Origin: Paraescarpia echinospica
Lineage: Eukaryota > Annelida > Polychaeta > Sabellida > Siboglinidae
Reading direction: 5' to 3'
DNA length: 64,000 nt
NCBI GenBank assembly: GCA_020002185.1
Contig: CM034533.1
Coordinates: 68,856,119 to 68,920,118, forward strand
Made by a program: the position numbers and the translations under genes. This document shows positions 42,220 through 54,900 of the stretch, piece after piece. Every line of letters begins with the position of its first letter. Positions within the stretch are counted from its first letter, which is position 1. The notes under the pieces are model-generated. The model saw only the letters and a list, made by a program, of their open reading frames with translations, did no database searches and was not told the origin of the DNA.

Positions 42220-43389
42220 GAAAGAAGTGTCTGAGTGTACGTGATGAGATCCGGAGTACCACGTACAGGGGTCGGTTCTTGGGCCGGTGCTCTTCAACGC
42301 CTACATTGCGCCACTAACGAATTTACTCAAACGACACGACGTACAACACCATCTGTACGCCAACGATACGCAGTTACACGTCGATTTTCCACCGTTTGAG
42401 CATACAAATGCTCTCATCAGAATGGAGGCTTGCATCAGTGAAGTTAAAACGTGGCTCTATGACAACGGACTGGTTCTCAACGAGGGCAAAACGGAAGCAG
42501 TTGTTATACGTTCATCGAGCTTGCGCAGACCAATACTCATTGATCATATCGACATATGCGGACAATAGGTAGCGACATCGACCATCGTTCGTGACCTTGG
42601 TGTTGTAATCGATGCTGATTTATTGATGGCGACGCAGGTGGCAAATGTATGTCGAAGTGCTTACTACCATCTCTCGAGAACTGTTCGTGTACGAGAGGCA
42701 ATGACGACCAGTGTCTGCAAATGTCTTGTCCATGCACTTGTAACATCCAGAATTGATTATGGAAATGCGATGCTGTTTAGTATACCTGACCGTCTGCTGC
42801 ACCGTCTAGAGAGATTCCAGCGGTCAGCCGCTCGTGTTGTGATGCAACTTCGACGAGGTGACCGGCGAATATATCACTGCGGTCCTACAACAGCTACACT
42901 GGCTCCCAGTGAAAAAGCGCATCGAGTACAAGTTACTCATGGTTGTACACACGGCACTGTATGCAGGCACACCAGTGTATCTCGCGTCACTGCTACATCG
43001 TCACTCGCCATGCAGGACCCTACGCTCTGGCAGTGGTCTGCTTCTGGACGTTCCACGCGTGACCCTAGAACGTTATGGTCGCTGGGCGTTTGTTTGCATG
43101 TGCTGGGCCGACATTGTGGAACTCTCTGCCTCTGGAACTACGCGCGATTGAGAACATTAGGCAGATTTAGCCTTTGTATTATTCATGCATATAGTTTTAA
43201 TTAATTGTTAGTCTTATTTATCTCAGAATCACATTTTAGTATCTAATCAACTTATCTAATGTAATTTAGGCTTTTATTTATAATTATTTTTTTTATCCAG
43301 TATGTTCACCTGTTCAGCACTTTTGCTAATCGTTTATTTTATCATTGCCTTTACCCGTAATATTACTATGCATAGGTTTATATATATAC

Positions 43390-43421
<32 letters not shown>

Positions 43422-43629
43422 GATATTATAGCATATGGCATGTATATATATATATATATATATGTATATACTTGGATTTTGCTTCCTACCTCTATTTATT
43501 TTTCTTATTTATTTCTCTTAAATGCGTTTTTTATGCTTCTTAGATGATTGCTGATTTGTAAACACCCGTGAACAGGTCATTAGTCCCGGATTTGATGGTG
43601 AGTAAATAAAATTTATTATTATTATTAGT
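42220..43629 (+). mobile_element. L2-like LINE, 5'-truncated, ending in (ATT)n
   Basis: Plus-strand motifs: GVP...VLGPVLFNAYIAPL (about 42255-42315, across a frameshift), HLYANDTQLHVDF (catalytic box changed from YADD to YAND, about 42350), NEGKTEAVVI, DLGVVIDADL, CRSAYYHLSRTV, ALVTSRIDYGNAML, LERFQRSAARVV, then after a frameshift LQQLHWLPVKKRIEYKLLMV and GTPVYLASLL (to about 43000). It ends in AAATTTATTATTATTATTA at 43611-43629. This is the L2 branch of the CR1/L2 LINE group. The changed catalytic residue and frameshifts make it inactive. Confidence 0.82.
43380..43470. repeat. (TA)n microsatellite
   Basis: Two TA-rich runs at about 43380-43420 and 43443-43470 in the 3' part of the L2-like LINE. 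Confidence 0.9.
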
Positions 43630-44170
43630 TCTGCCATTTGCTATATCATCATAAGAAGGCCATATTGAAATTCAAGATGGCTGCCATACATGGAAGTTTT
43701 ACGAACATAATTTTAGTGCCTCTTGATGTTGAGAACTCCATGACGAATCCATAGATCGTTCATATGTTTCAAGGTCAAGGAATCCAGTTGTGCTACTTAC
43801 ATAATTTCCAGATGACGGCCATATTGAAAATCAAAATGGCTGCCATGTAAATCATATGTCCGAGTATCTCAGCTTCTATACAACACAGAAATATGATATT
43901 GGTGTCTATACCAATATATTCAGAGTTAATTAATCTACTTCTTCCACGTGTTGTTGTATCCCCAGATGACAGACATATTGAAATTCAAGATGGCCGACAT
44001 CCAAAATCATATATTTTTATTTAATTTAATTCACCTTCCGTGCAATACAAAACATACTCTGTATGTTTATTCTGGTAATACACGTGTACATTAATATAAA
44101 TAGGCTACGACCATCAAATGATGGTCACACAGAATATCAAGATGGCTGCCATGCATATAATACGTTCTAG

Positions 44171-44927
44171 GAAGGTGATCTGAACGTGTGTTGGGTGTAG
44201 GAATTCATACCTGGTTTATGGTACGTGTTTTCACGATTATAACATTTCTCATTTCAGGCTGTTGCAAAAATTTACTCAGTTATATTCTCAACCATAATAT
44301 ACCTCACAATATACATAGTCATAAAAAATAATATCACAATTGGACTACACTTAGATTTGCTACCACTGTGCATTAGGTCATGGCATGGCATCGGTGCCTC
44401 TGGGAGTTCAGGTCCAGCATGGTTTCCACACTGAATCAGTTGAACTCCAACCACAGTGTCCAAGATTAGGAAGATGGAGATTTGGCGCATAAGCAATTTG
44501 ATAAACAGCCATTCTCACATATTGGCACAGAGCATGTTTTGTTGGTGGAATATTCCAAGTCGTACCAGATCCCTGGGCAAACGGCTGTTTCCGTGATTAA
44601 TCCACCTTGCTAAATGTAAAAGTCTTAATGTAAATTTCGGTGACGAACCTCTCTATCTTATTTAAAGTACACAAGTCGACGTATTATGATTGTGATGACA
44701 GGACGAGGAAGACACCTGTAACAGCGAGCCCATGTTAATCATACCGACTTCTTCCCCCGACCAAGGAAACAAGAGACTATGTCACACCAACTCAGGATAT
44801 AACATAGCATTAATGTTTCCGATTTCACAGGTTGTTGGCAACGTTCAGCCATGTTCAAAATCAAGATGATACTTATCGACATGGTACCTAGCTTGACATT
44901 AATCAATATATATATATATATCATAGT
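44171..44927. other. intergenic, nothing recognised
   Basis: No supported gene. Short open frames have no family signature. Confidence 0.45.
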
Positions 44928-45363
44928 CTACATATGTGCCAATTTTCGTGCTTTTGTCAAAAATTGCACCATCATATCCCTTAACCGCTGTACCAGATGA
45001 ACAATAACAGCTTTAGAGCTCTCCCCTGTCTCAAGCCAACGTTCGCGTTTACTTCTTCTGAAATGCTGGGCCCATGCACTGATAGCTCTGCCCTTCGCTT
45101 CTTCAGAGTCAATTTCGTCACGATTTCTGTGACCCCCAGCCACCTAAATGTTGCCTTTTCCATCTCTTGCGGTATCGTGTCATAAGCTCCAGGTATATAA
45201 ATCCCATAGCCAAATTCTCGTATCCATCCAATTTGTTTTCGACCAGCTGCCTAAAAGAAAACATCATATCAACTAAACATCTTCCTCCTGAATCCTTGTT
45301 GACTTCTCCAATGTCACCTTCCCTTACCCTTCCACTTGAAATTCTCTCAAATACATTCAGCAT
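44928..45363 (-). mobile_element. LINE reverse transcriptase fragment (first catalytic block)
   Basis: Minus-strand translation includes LVDMMFSFRQLVENKLDGYE, then NLAMGFIYLE (where family members have GFIDLEKAYD, so the catalytic aspartate is changed to tyrosine), MEKATFRWLGV and NVGLRQGRALK. It is a decayed piece of a reverse transcriptase whose later part resembles the plus-strand scrap at 41.1 kb. Confidence 0.65.
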
Positions 45364-45408
45364 AATTATGGATTAGAAACGTGATGCCTCTGTATTTTCT
45401 TTGTTTCT

Positions 45409-45409
45409 A

Positions 45410-45507
<98 letters not shown>

Positions 45508-45538
45508 CACCTCTCTCTCTCTCTCTCTCTCTCTCTCG
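45409..45538. repeat. (CT)n microsatellite
   Basis: About 130 bp of CT/TCTG repeats starting with GTCTGTCTGTCTGTC. Polypurine/polypyrimidine; open frames across it are artefacts. Confidence 0.95.
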
Positions 45539-47580
45539 ACAACACTCTGCTTCGAACCAAACTCCAACTCCTACACGGGCACCTACAACCAGAATCTCGA
45601 CAACAAAGAATAATTGACAGCCGGCATGGCGCAAAACGTCGTATTTTAATACGGGGAAGTATGCCAAGTCACGACGGGTTGTCTCTTTTGTGAACACATG
45701 TAATTAGCGCATGCGTAGCTAACACGACATCGCTGCGATTCTGCGATGACGTCATTGTGACTTAATTGTCCATCTTTTTGGATGTTATGATATAAGTTTG
45801 ACTTGTTAATCACTCAAACGGTGCGGGACTCTCATCACGCGACGTGCGTTGTTCGTTCCATAACAACCTGCAGTATGTACGACGTCGAAGTGCATGACAG
45901 TGTTTTATCACGCGTATTATTTGTAGGCACTTCCACCCGGAACCTCCTGCCCCTAGCGCACATAGAACTGCAGGACAAGAATCGAACACTAGAGTACACG
46001 AGGATATACGACTGACTTTTGGCAGAAGTTATCCTCATTCCGATCGAGGAACGTACTGCAGACAACGATGACAAGGAGATCTGCAGGAAAGATTGTTCGA
46101 GAATTTCGACGGAAAGAGACGAGACATATTGGGATTGTGACATTAACAATAATACTTGGACGTTCATATTTAAGGTGCAAAGAGGTCTGGATTGCTGTAA
46201 TTTATTTTAGGTAATCATATGGTCGGGAGGAGAGTAAACTCGTTTCACTGTTCATAGCATTGAATTGGCAAATCACACCTCCTCGATCCTTCCCCTAACA
46301 GGGTTTTGTGGTTGGGTGGCCGGCTTGCAGATTCCTTCTATGGCTTACCCGCTGTCTTTAACTGTCAGTCATTTTCAACGTTCTGTCCGGTACATTGATT
46401 ACCATGACAAAGACAATGACTGGCTGATTGTTGACGGTGCCGTTTTCGTCATTTAATACATATTCGATGGAACCTTTAGTGGAAAATAAAACTGATAAAT
46501 TAAATTGTATTGCTTGTTTCACAAAAAACTGCCGTTATCGCTATGCTTGTGCCTACATCCAATGTCTAACTAACAGTACTGTCTCACGTACGATCCAACA
46601 TGTCCAGAAATGCTTTGCGCCGACCAATCTTTCGTTGTGTGACTCGGCGTAAGTTTATTGCGACATTTCGACTGTATCCTTTAAACTAATAATTTTCTCT
46701 CCGCGTACCCGTGAGGTTTGAGACGATCGTCGTGGTACTCCAATAATTTTAACATAAAATATATAGACTCTATAATAAACAATAGTCTAACACATAATGC
46801 TATTGATAATATAAACAAAACTAAACGCCAAATGTATAACAAAAACACAAACCCCGCGGGCACATCATCCAGACTCGGATACGACACGTCCAAATTAGAC
46901 GAGAACGTGGCCAGGGGAAGATGTTCAACCGCATCATGGAAGACGGTGGAGTTAATCACGAACTCCAAACAGTCCACCTAAGTTGCATGCCGACTGCTAA
47001 GGATATTGCACCTCCACGCTGGATGGATCTCAGAGCAAAGTTGCATCTTTCGCATGCAGATCCGTTATAGTTTGTTTGGAATTAAGTTTCGCTTTGACGA
47101 CAGATACGTGCGCCTGCTTCCTTACAAATATTCTTCATCACCAAACGCTGCGTTGAGATGATCAAATTTGTTGAAGTGTCCGTAGTTGACGGAGCCGTTC
47201 CACAACTCCAGCTTCACGATGAATGCTCGTACTCTAAATAAACCAACTTCAAGACTTAGCCATTTTCCTATATTTCTCCACAAGCTTATAGAAGTGGTCA
47301 AACAATTCGGCGATTTCAACTTTTAGCCATTCCTCTTTAGTTCCATGTTCTCCATGACAGTGAATAGACCGCAGTGTGGTATACTTGCGCCTCATGTATT
47401 GGTCCGTATGCAACTCTTGGAAAAAGCAGAATCGAGTATTGAGAGCGTTGAATTTGGTGGTACTGACATATTGGCAACATCATCAAGGTATGCTCTTAGC
47501 TCTGGTGGGACTACCTGTGATGCGAGAGCGTATCGATGGATAATGTAATGATATATTTTTGAGTGGTGAAACATGTCACC
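45539..47580. other. intergenic, several short unassigned open frames
   Basis: Open frames at 45803-46015, 46019-46210, 46265-46456 and 46681-46977 look somewhat protein-like in composition, but I recognise no domain and see no convincing splice pairing. They could be decayed transposon coding sequence. Confidence 0.35.
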
Positions 47581-47581
47581 T

Positions 47582-48628
47582 TCACTCGGGAAAAACTGCT
47601 AAGAATGGCCAGCACGCCGACCACGCACACGCGCGCACAATATAATCCTTCGGCCTCCATATATTTGGAGACTTTTCGGAAGACGCCCTTCTAAACACTT
47701 TTGTATCATCTGCAAATTTCAACACCTTGCTAGCTATATCATCGTCCAAATCGTTTATATATATTAAGAATAATATAGGTCCCAGTACTGATCCCTGTGG
47801 AACCCCACTCAAAACTGATTTCCAGTTTGAAGCCTCCTCATCAACAACTACCCGTTGTCTTCTGTCAATCAGCCATTTTTCTATCCAGTTAATTATACCA
47901 TTTCCTATGCCATGGGCTTTTAGTTTAAGCAGTAATCTTTGATGTGGCACTTTGTCGAAAGCTTTTTGAAAATCTAAGTAGATGATATCTACTGGTGATC
48001 CATCATCTACCCACTTAGTGATATCTTCCAAAAAACATAACATATTTGTTAAGCATGACCTCGCTTTTAGAAACCCATGTTGAGATGGGTTTATCAAGTT
48101 ATGTTTAACAAGAAAATCCACCATGTGATCTTTAATTAGTCTTTCTAATAATTTACAAATCACTGATGTTAAACTCACTGGTCTATAGTTCTCTGACTTG
48201 TTTCTCGAACCTTTTTTAAATAACGGTATAATGTTTGCTTCTTTCCATTCTAAAGGAACCACTCCCTCTTCTAATGACATGTTGAAAACTGTTGCAAGCG
48301 GTATGCTAATTTGTTCTACAATTTCCAATAGTAGTGTGGGTGGAATACCATCCACTCCAGGTGATTTATTATCCTTCATAGCCCTAATTTTCTTAGCTAC
48401 CATTTCTGGGATTACAATTAACTGTCTTAAATAGTCTGATTCTGCCCACTTGAACTTAGCCTCTGGTACTGGCAGTGAACTAGTGTCTTCTCTGGTAAAC
48501 ACTGAACTAAAATACTCAATCAGGTCTTCTGCCATTAAGAATCCTTCTGATATTATATTTCCAGCACTATCTTCTAGAGGACCGACATTATCCTGAACTT
48601 TCTGTTTGCTTCGAACATACGCTAGCTA
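47582..48628 (-). mobile_element. CR1/Jockey-group LINE reverse transcriptase, mostly intact domain
   Basis: A 317-codon minus-strand frame (48535 to 47582), extended upstream to about 48628 by VQDNVGPLEDSAG. Motifs in order: KIRAMKDNKSPGVDGIPPTL, ANIIPLFKKGSRNKSENYRP, QHGFLKARSCLTNM, DIIYLDFQKAFDKVPHQRLL, WLIDRRQRVVV, VLSGVPQGSVLGPILFLIYI and LKFADDTKVF. All three catalytic aspartates are present. The frame leaves the family just after the FADD box, and no endonuclease or tail is present, so it is a truncated fragment of about 1 kb. Confidence 0.88.
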
Positions 48629-48724
48629 GCCAACCATTCGCTTAACCCCTGGAAAACCGCGTACCCCAGTTTGGGAACCGCTGCCTTAAAGCAAATCCCG
48701 CTGAATTGCGCAAGTAGTTTTCTG

Positions 48725-49520
48725 CTCTTCACCTTCCCCACTCCTTTCCCACCACATTCCCCACTCCTTTCCCATCACCTTCCACATCACCTTCCCTACT
48801 CCTTCCCCATCATCTTCCCCATTCCTTCCCCATCACTTTCCCCACTCCTTTCCCAACATCTTCCCCACTCCTTCCCCATCATCTTCCCCATTCCTTCCCC
48901 ATCACCTTCCCCACTCCTTTCCCAACATCTTCCCCACTCCTTCCCCATCACCTTCCCTACTCCTTCTCCATCATCTTCCCCACTCCTTCCACATCACCTT
49001 CCCTACTCCTTCCCCATTACCTTCCCGACTCCTTCCCCATCATCTTCCCCATTCCTTCCCCATCACCTTCCCCATCCACTTCCCGACTCCTTCCCCATCA
49101 CCTTCCCTACTCCTTCCCCATCACCTTCCCCACTCCTTCCCCATCACTTTCCCCACTCCTTTCCCATCACATTCCCCATTACCTTCCCCATCACCGTCCG
49201 CATTACCTTCCCGACTCCTTCCTCATCACCTTCCCTACTCCTTCCCCCTCACCTCCCCCACTCCTTCCCCATCACCTTCCCGACTCATTCCCATCACCTT
49301 CCCCATCACCTTCCCTACACCTTCCTCATCACCTTCCCCACTCTTTCCCCATAACCTTCCCCACTCCTTTGATCTAGTCCCATCACCTTCCCCCCATCAC
49401 CTTCCCCACATCCTTCCTCGTCTCCTTCCCAATACTTCCCAACCCATTCCCCATCCCTTCCTCTTCCCTTTCCCCATCTCCATCTCCTTCTCCATCCCCT
49501 TCCATCACCTCCTTCCCCAC
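48725..49520. repeat. pyrimidine-rich minisatellite (CCTTCCCCATCA / CCTTCCCCACTC)
   Basis: About 800 bp of interleaved units such as CACCTTCCCCACTCCTTCCC and CATCACCTTCCC. One strand is nearly pure pyrimidine. Long Pro/Ser/Phe open frames on the plus strand are artefacts. Confidence 0.95.
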
Positions 49521-51585
49521 CCACATTCCCTATTTTAGAAATGGGTGAAGGGAGTTCGTATTTTTCAGTGCACAAATTGAAGGTGATACATTCTTCAGAG
49601 GGCGCCACTGTTGCGTTCTTTTCGATTTACCGGTAAGAGAAAGCCACCGTTACTTTATTATCGGCTGCACGCAATGCCGTAATTGGCGACAGTAGAACGT
49701 AAACGATCAGCCGGAACGAGACCGAAATACTGTAACGGTGATAACTGTCGCCTTTGCCCTTGGTTTGTTGCTCCAAGGGTGGTGTCCACATAACCATTGT
49801 TAATCTAACGTTGGATCATTGTAAGTATACCTCCCCCAAGGCGCCGAGTCCACTCGCCTATTAATTTGTATGTACTGTCACTTTCTAGGACAAGTGGCCT
49901 CTCATCTACCAATCGGCGATATATAAAAAACCGATAGTTATTTAGAGTTATTTGCTTACCCATTTGCGATCTGCTCTATTTTTTTTCTAGAGGTCTTTCT
50001 CCTAGCTGAGATAATTGAGTGTTGATAAACACTTAAGATGGCATCAGTCCTAATTAATTGAATATTAAAATACTGTAATGGGAATAATTGATGGCTTGTT
50101 GCTTCACGGATGCATGTATACAGCTAGAAGAAGTACATCTATATTATAGTAATTTAGTTTCATATTTGTTGGTGGGAATATTGGTAATTCCCCACGCTAG
50201 TTGCTTGCATCCGAATGGCCACCATACTGTTAATGTATTTCTACAGGCCGGAAAATGGTCCAGTAATGGTGGTGGCTGCATACTCCATCTCTCTCACCAT
50301 TGTTAAGTAGGCAGTGCATTTACACAAGAGGAGCCCGCAGCGTAGTTTTCTGCGTATGGAACCTAGTTTGTGGCTGGCCTTCTTGGACGCTCTGTCAACC
50401 GTGAACAGCAGCGGACGCATTACGTAACACCCGACCACCGCATGACGAGGGTGGTTGGCTGCTAGTTGGCCGGCGACCCCTAAAAGCCCTGTCCGTGCAC
50501 TCGGTCGCTCCTCGCTGCCAGCGCCGGAAGATCCAGCCACACCCGACGGTGTCTCGCGCAGAACAAGTCCGAAACCATCGACAATCAACGCGACGTCAAC
50601 GACGATGGTAACGCTAGCAGATATGTAACATTTCGTTGGTGGAAATCCGTATGCTGACTTGAAATTCACAATACAGATACATATTACATCGATAAACCGG
50701 TCGACCCCAATCGACCAGGCTATGAAATATACCTACAAATACATCAAACAAAATCCGCCAATCATGCAGGCGGTTCGATCAAATTCCGTTTTCTAGACGC
50801 CAGCATATGATACGATGGCCACCGCATAGGACTTTGTGACATTGTTTGCGTTTCAGAAAACACAGTGTACATTTTCAAGATGTTATACTCTTGAAAACAG
50901 TGCCATGTGCTTATGCTGGAGCGAGATATGTTTAGCGTAATCAAGATCACTTTTAGTGATCTATGTCTATATAGTATAATTGGCAAAAACCTGAATGTTA
51001 TTACGCCAATATGAGGAGGGGGTGTGTGCAGTAGCACTGCAGGAACGTTAGATGTGTCTCCCCAGTCTAGCTATAAACGTGTCTCACTGTCATGTCATTG
51101 CATTACTTGGCAGCACCAGTATCATAAAAGCAAGAACCAATGATCTAATACATTGGTGTTCCTGTCGTAATTCGGATGCATAGTGTACGTGTTAGAGTGA
51201 ACGGATCACTTTGTACGATTTCGAAATAGTTCTGTGTTTGCATAATTACATTGCCACCAGATGATTGACAGCGCTCATTATTAACGGTATATTTAGCTGT
51301 TTCCGTGAACTATCGGACACTGTTGAGCTGTTTCGGTTAACTATGGCTTTATTTTCATTGAACCTATCAAAAGCATGTTTAGAACAATTGGACATTTTCG
51401 GCAGTTGGTTATCTTCGTGGTTTGTATGTAGATGTCAATATGTTATGTAAATCCCCGGGCTGACATGTGTTCTGCATTGCTGCGAGAATAGTGTGTCGTT
51501 CTCCCATCATTTCCCTTCGTTTCCGGAGTGAGGCTGGCCTCGATACTGATTTTCTTTGTCTTCTTCCTCTCAGTTCTTGCACTGC
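49521..51585. other. intergenic, no gene recognised
   Basis: A GC-richer patch at about 50340-50640 has a 142-codon minus-strand frame with no domain that I recognise. Nothing else is supported. Confidence 0.4.
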
Positions 51586-51589
51586 TCTC

Positions 51590-51716
51590 TCCACCAGCCG
51601 TCTCCACCAGCCATCTCCACCAGCCATCTCCACCAACCATCTCCACCAGCCATCTCCACCAACCATCTCCACCAGCCATCTCCACCAGTCATCTCCACCA
51701 GTCGTCTCCACCACCC
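51590..51716. repeat. 12-bp minisatellite (CCATCTCCACCA)n
   Basis: About ten copies of CCATCTCCACCA/CCATCTCCACCG variants. All three plus frames stay open through it because the unit is a multiple of three, so long open frames here are uninformative. Confidence 0.92.
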
Positions 51717-51887
51717 CTTATTCTTTCGCTCTCTTTACAAAATCCTCCCAACGCAGTCTTGGTCGTCGATGTCGTCGTCGTCTGTGTTTACATTTCACTT
51801 TGCTTTTTTCTGCTTTCTCTGCCAACTGTTCTATTCTCATTCACTCGATGTGTTGAATCAAGCTACGAGAAATTGTTTCTGGCGTAG

Positions 51888-51978
51888 GTAACGCATAACC
51901 GGAACTACCTGACGACGGTTCTTCCATGGTGTTTCCTGCTGTTATCACTTCTACCATGCTCGGAGACAACGCATATCG
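51888..51978 (+). CDS. collagen/EGF gene, putative exon 1 (signal peptide)
   Basis: Follows GGCGTAG and ends at a strong GTAAGT donor. In the phase demanded by exon 2 it reads [20 protein letters not shown], a hydrophobic signal-like segment, and the joined codon G+TA gives valine. It lacks an ATG, and an in-frame TAG lies directly upstream, so another exon must supply the start. Confidence 0.45.
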
Positions 51979-54900
51979 GTAAGTAGTGTAACTATCTAGC
52001 AGTCGAGTTGTGTCGTTGGAAAGTTCCAATACGTTTTAAACAGTTGTATTAGGATTTATGTGAATATTACAAAATATTGCTCTCCTGTACCTGCCAACTC
52101 TCCCGGAATTTCCGGAGTATCTTTTATTTTGTGCGTATCTCCCTGTCTCCCGGAATACAGGCAAATCTCCTGGACTTTCGCTCTTAAAATCTCCAACAGC
52201 ACCCCCCCCCCTCCATGTCTGCATAATCCGTAGTGATGGTTGAAACGTGTGGTACCGTATCAGTTCAATTGATTGATTCCAATGTTTATTTGATCCACTG
52301 TTCACTAAAGCACACACGTATGTCATTACTGTTTTTCTCATGCAGTAACTATAGGTGAACATGTAATCCCACGACCCGACCAGAACCCGATCAGCTATCA
52401 TATTGTGGTAGTGATGCGAGACATGAAATTTAAACGAGGTAAAGTCACGGCATTCCACGCGTATTTCAACGAGACTCCAACAATATTCTGTTTCCAAATA
52501 TGGCGCCCGGTGGAGGAACTAGCAGACGACAAGAACGAGCCTACCCGCTCGATGACGCTGACGGGCGAACATTGCATCGATAACGGTCCGCCCGAGAACC
52601 TGACGGTGAGCAGCGAACACATGAAACGGCTATGTTGTTTTTGCGTGTTTAAAGTAGCACAAAAGATATGTCGTGCAAAGATCGATTGTAGATAACTATT
52701 AGTTGCTTAATTATAATATAAATTTCGCATATTGGTTGTTATGACTGTTCTTAGAAAACAAGACGATGACACTAAGTGAATATTTATTAACACGTTGTGC
52801 ATATTGATTAAATATCCATAAAGCAGACAAGCAGCCGGGCGGCCGGGCAGCCGGGCAGGCGCGCAGGCTCGCACTACTTCATTGTAGGTAAAACTAGGCA
52901 AAATATAATAGGTGATCTACTTAAATATGGAAATATGTAGGCTGTAAGCTAGGCTTGAGTAAATATTGGTTCTATTCAAATAGGGGAGGCTTCCTCTCTC
53001 ACACAAAGGGAATTAGCAGGCAGGTGCCCGTAATTGGTCTTTTCTATAAATAAAGTCCTTGCACACTCTGAACTACAATGAGATAAGACCTCTGACCAGT
53101 CTGACTTTGACTTTACTGTCCGTTGGCACTTGACGAATAAAGAGTATAGTTAGTTTAGTGACATCATTGTTTCAGTGAAAAACAAACTATAAGTGTCACT
53201 GGCAGCCACACACTCAAGGACCCACCCAGACCAAGATAGTAAACATTACAGTATAGACACCAAAGAATTAAGAGATAGCTAGCTACTAGTTAAGTATGAG
53301 CTTACAAAACTGACAGGAAACATGCAATAATTGTACTAAATACTCCAATCACAATGCTTTGGAAATGCCAGCAGATGATTCAAAGATTACATTATAAAGA
53401 CATGATTGTGAAAATATGAATATATTTTATGGGTCGTATTTTATGTCAAATGTCTAATTATTTCTATTAAAAAAATTCACCCTATTAAAATGATACCTTG
53501 GCTATGGAAGTCCTATTGTTTAAAACCTACAAAGCACTCCTAAAGCACTCGTGTCATTCATAATTCCATGCAAAGTGTAAAATTGCACAGGTTGTACGGA
53601 ATATATAAATATTCATAACATTAATGTAACTGGAAAAATGCGTGCTTGTATAGGTTTGGGGTCAAATGCATAACATTCTGTGTTGACACTTAGGTCATTT
53701 TGACGGCCAAAGAGCAGATACCAGTTGAGGTGGGCGATCGTCTGGGATTCATTCAGAGAGGGAACCATACGCTGCCTGTAACGTTCACGCCTCACGGCAC
53801 GACCAGGATCTACTACCGTGAGTTTGCTAAGGACGATGTTTACATGAAGCTTGGCGAGGAGATCATGTTCAACCATATCAGCACGCCATTCAACTTCTCC
53901 GTCAGCGTCACATACACAGAAGGTACAGTGCAAGGGCAAATATGTTCTCTTTCAGACAGTACACATATTACATTCATATAAAGTATAACCTTCCAGTGAT
54001 GTCGTTTACCGTGACCTTTGCGAATAGGGCAATTACAATATTCGTTTCACCCACACGTGCTTTTCCATCTCAGTTTAAATACTCTTTTACTCGCATCAAG
54101 AAGTGTGACGATGGTCTCAAACTTCCAGTCACGAATAGAAGTAAGCAAAACCTACATTGTCGTGTATGTGAGAGATGATCCCCTGCCACTGACTCGTTGT
54201 GGAGAACCACGGTAAACGATATCCTCAGTCGGTGGTAGTTGTTGTCATTGGCTAGCACCTTTGTCGTCTTCTGCACTTACCTTAGACAAAGATTTTTAAC
54301 ATTGTTTGGTATTTCCTTAGCTGCTCAAACTGGTGTGTCACCTAGTGGATGCCAATGTATGTACAAAGATAAAATGTAGTGTGTAGACATTTAGCACTGC
54401 ATATTTAATGATGTCTGAATATGCAGATGAGTTGGTGCCAGAAGAGAACGTGACTCTGGTGCTGGGCTACACTGGCCCACAGGGCCACACCGGACCCACG
54501 GTAGGTGACTCCAAGTACATATCAGTTCAATTTTGACTTATCTTTCTGCTCCTAGTTGGTGTCTGCTTCACAACGTCTTGCCCAGATCTGTCGGTCATCC
54601 ATTGCTGTTTGTACATCAAGTTAGATTTTCTGGCTGTGTGTCCTCTTTGACGAGTAGTTTGTATGTCTTTCTTCTTGTTCCTGCCACTCCATGGTTCGGT
54701 TCGCAGACTAGTAGGGGAAGTGCACCGATATTGAACCCCCTAACTTCCGAGCCCTCTTTCTCAATTCCTGTACGTGATACCGAGGACTGTGCACGAGTTA
54801 CTACAAGCTCTCTGTGCAAGCTGGAAATAGAATCAATGCATTTGTTATTTATTCCAAAAAAGGCAAAAAAGTGTTTTTCTTAATTGGTCCAATTTGAGGA

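Larger units (their letters stand above)
41930..44170. repeat. array of roughly 150-170-bp units, each with a palindromic core
   Basis: At least six units share GCCATATTGAA followed by TTCAAGATGGC, plus ATATCAGCTTCTAAGCAACA and GTCTAAACCAACAT blocks. Cores are near 41957, 42088, 43658, 43817, 43967 and 44121. The array is split by an L2-like LINE at about 42220-43629. Confidence 0.75.

Noticed and set aside
45366..45697. Ser/Leu-rich and Arg/Glu-rich frames
   Set aside because: They translate the CT microsatellite.
46681..46977. 98-codon minus-strand frame with hydrophobic segments
   Set aside because: It looks membrane-like but has no family signature, and an overlapping open frame on the other strand is equally plausible.
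48671..49354. 227-codon Pro/Ser-rich open frame
   Set aside because: It lies entirely within the CCTTCCCCATCA minisatellite and has no start, splice or domain support.
50241..50669. 142-codon minus-strand open frame in a GC-richer patch
   Set aside because: No recognisable domain, no splice partners, and the composition alone can explain the length.
51528..51891. Open frames with a hydrophobic start and Ser/His/Pro repeats
   Set aside because: The 12-bp minisatellite keeps all three frames open. The frame that matches the next exon ends in a TAG at 51885, so I did not use it as the first exon of the collagen/EGF gene.
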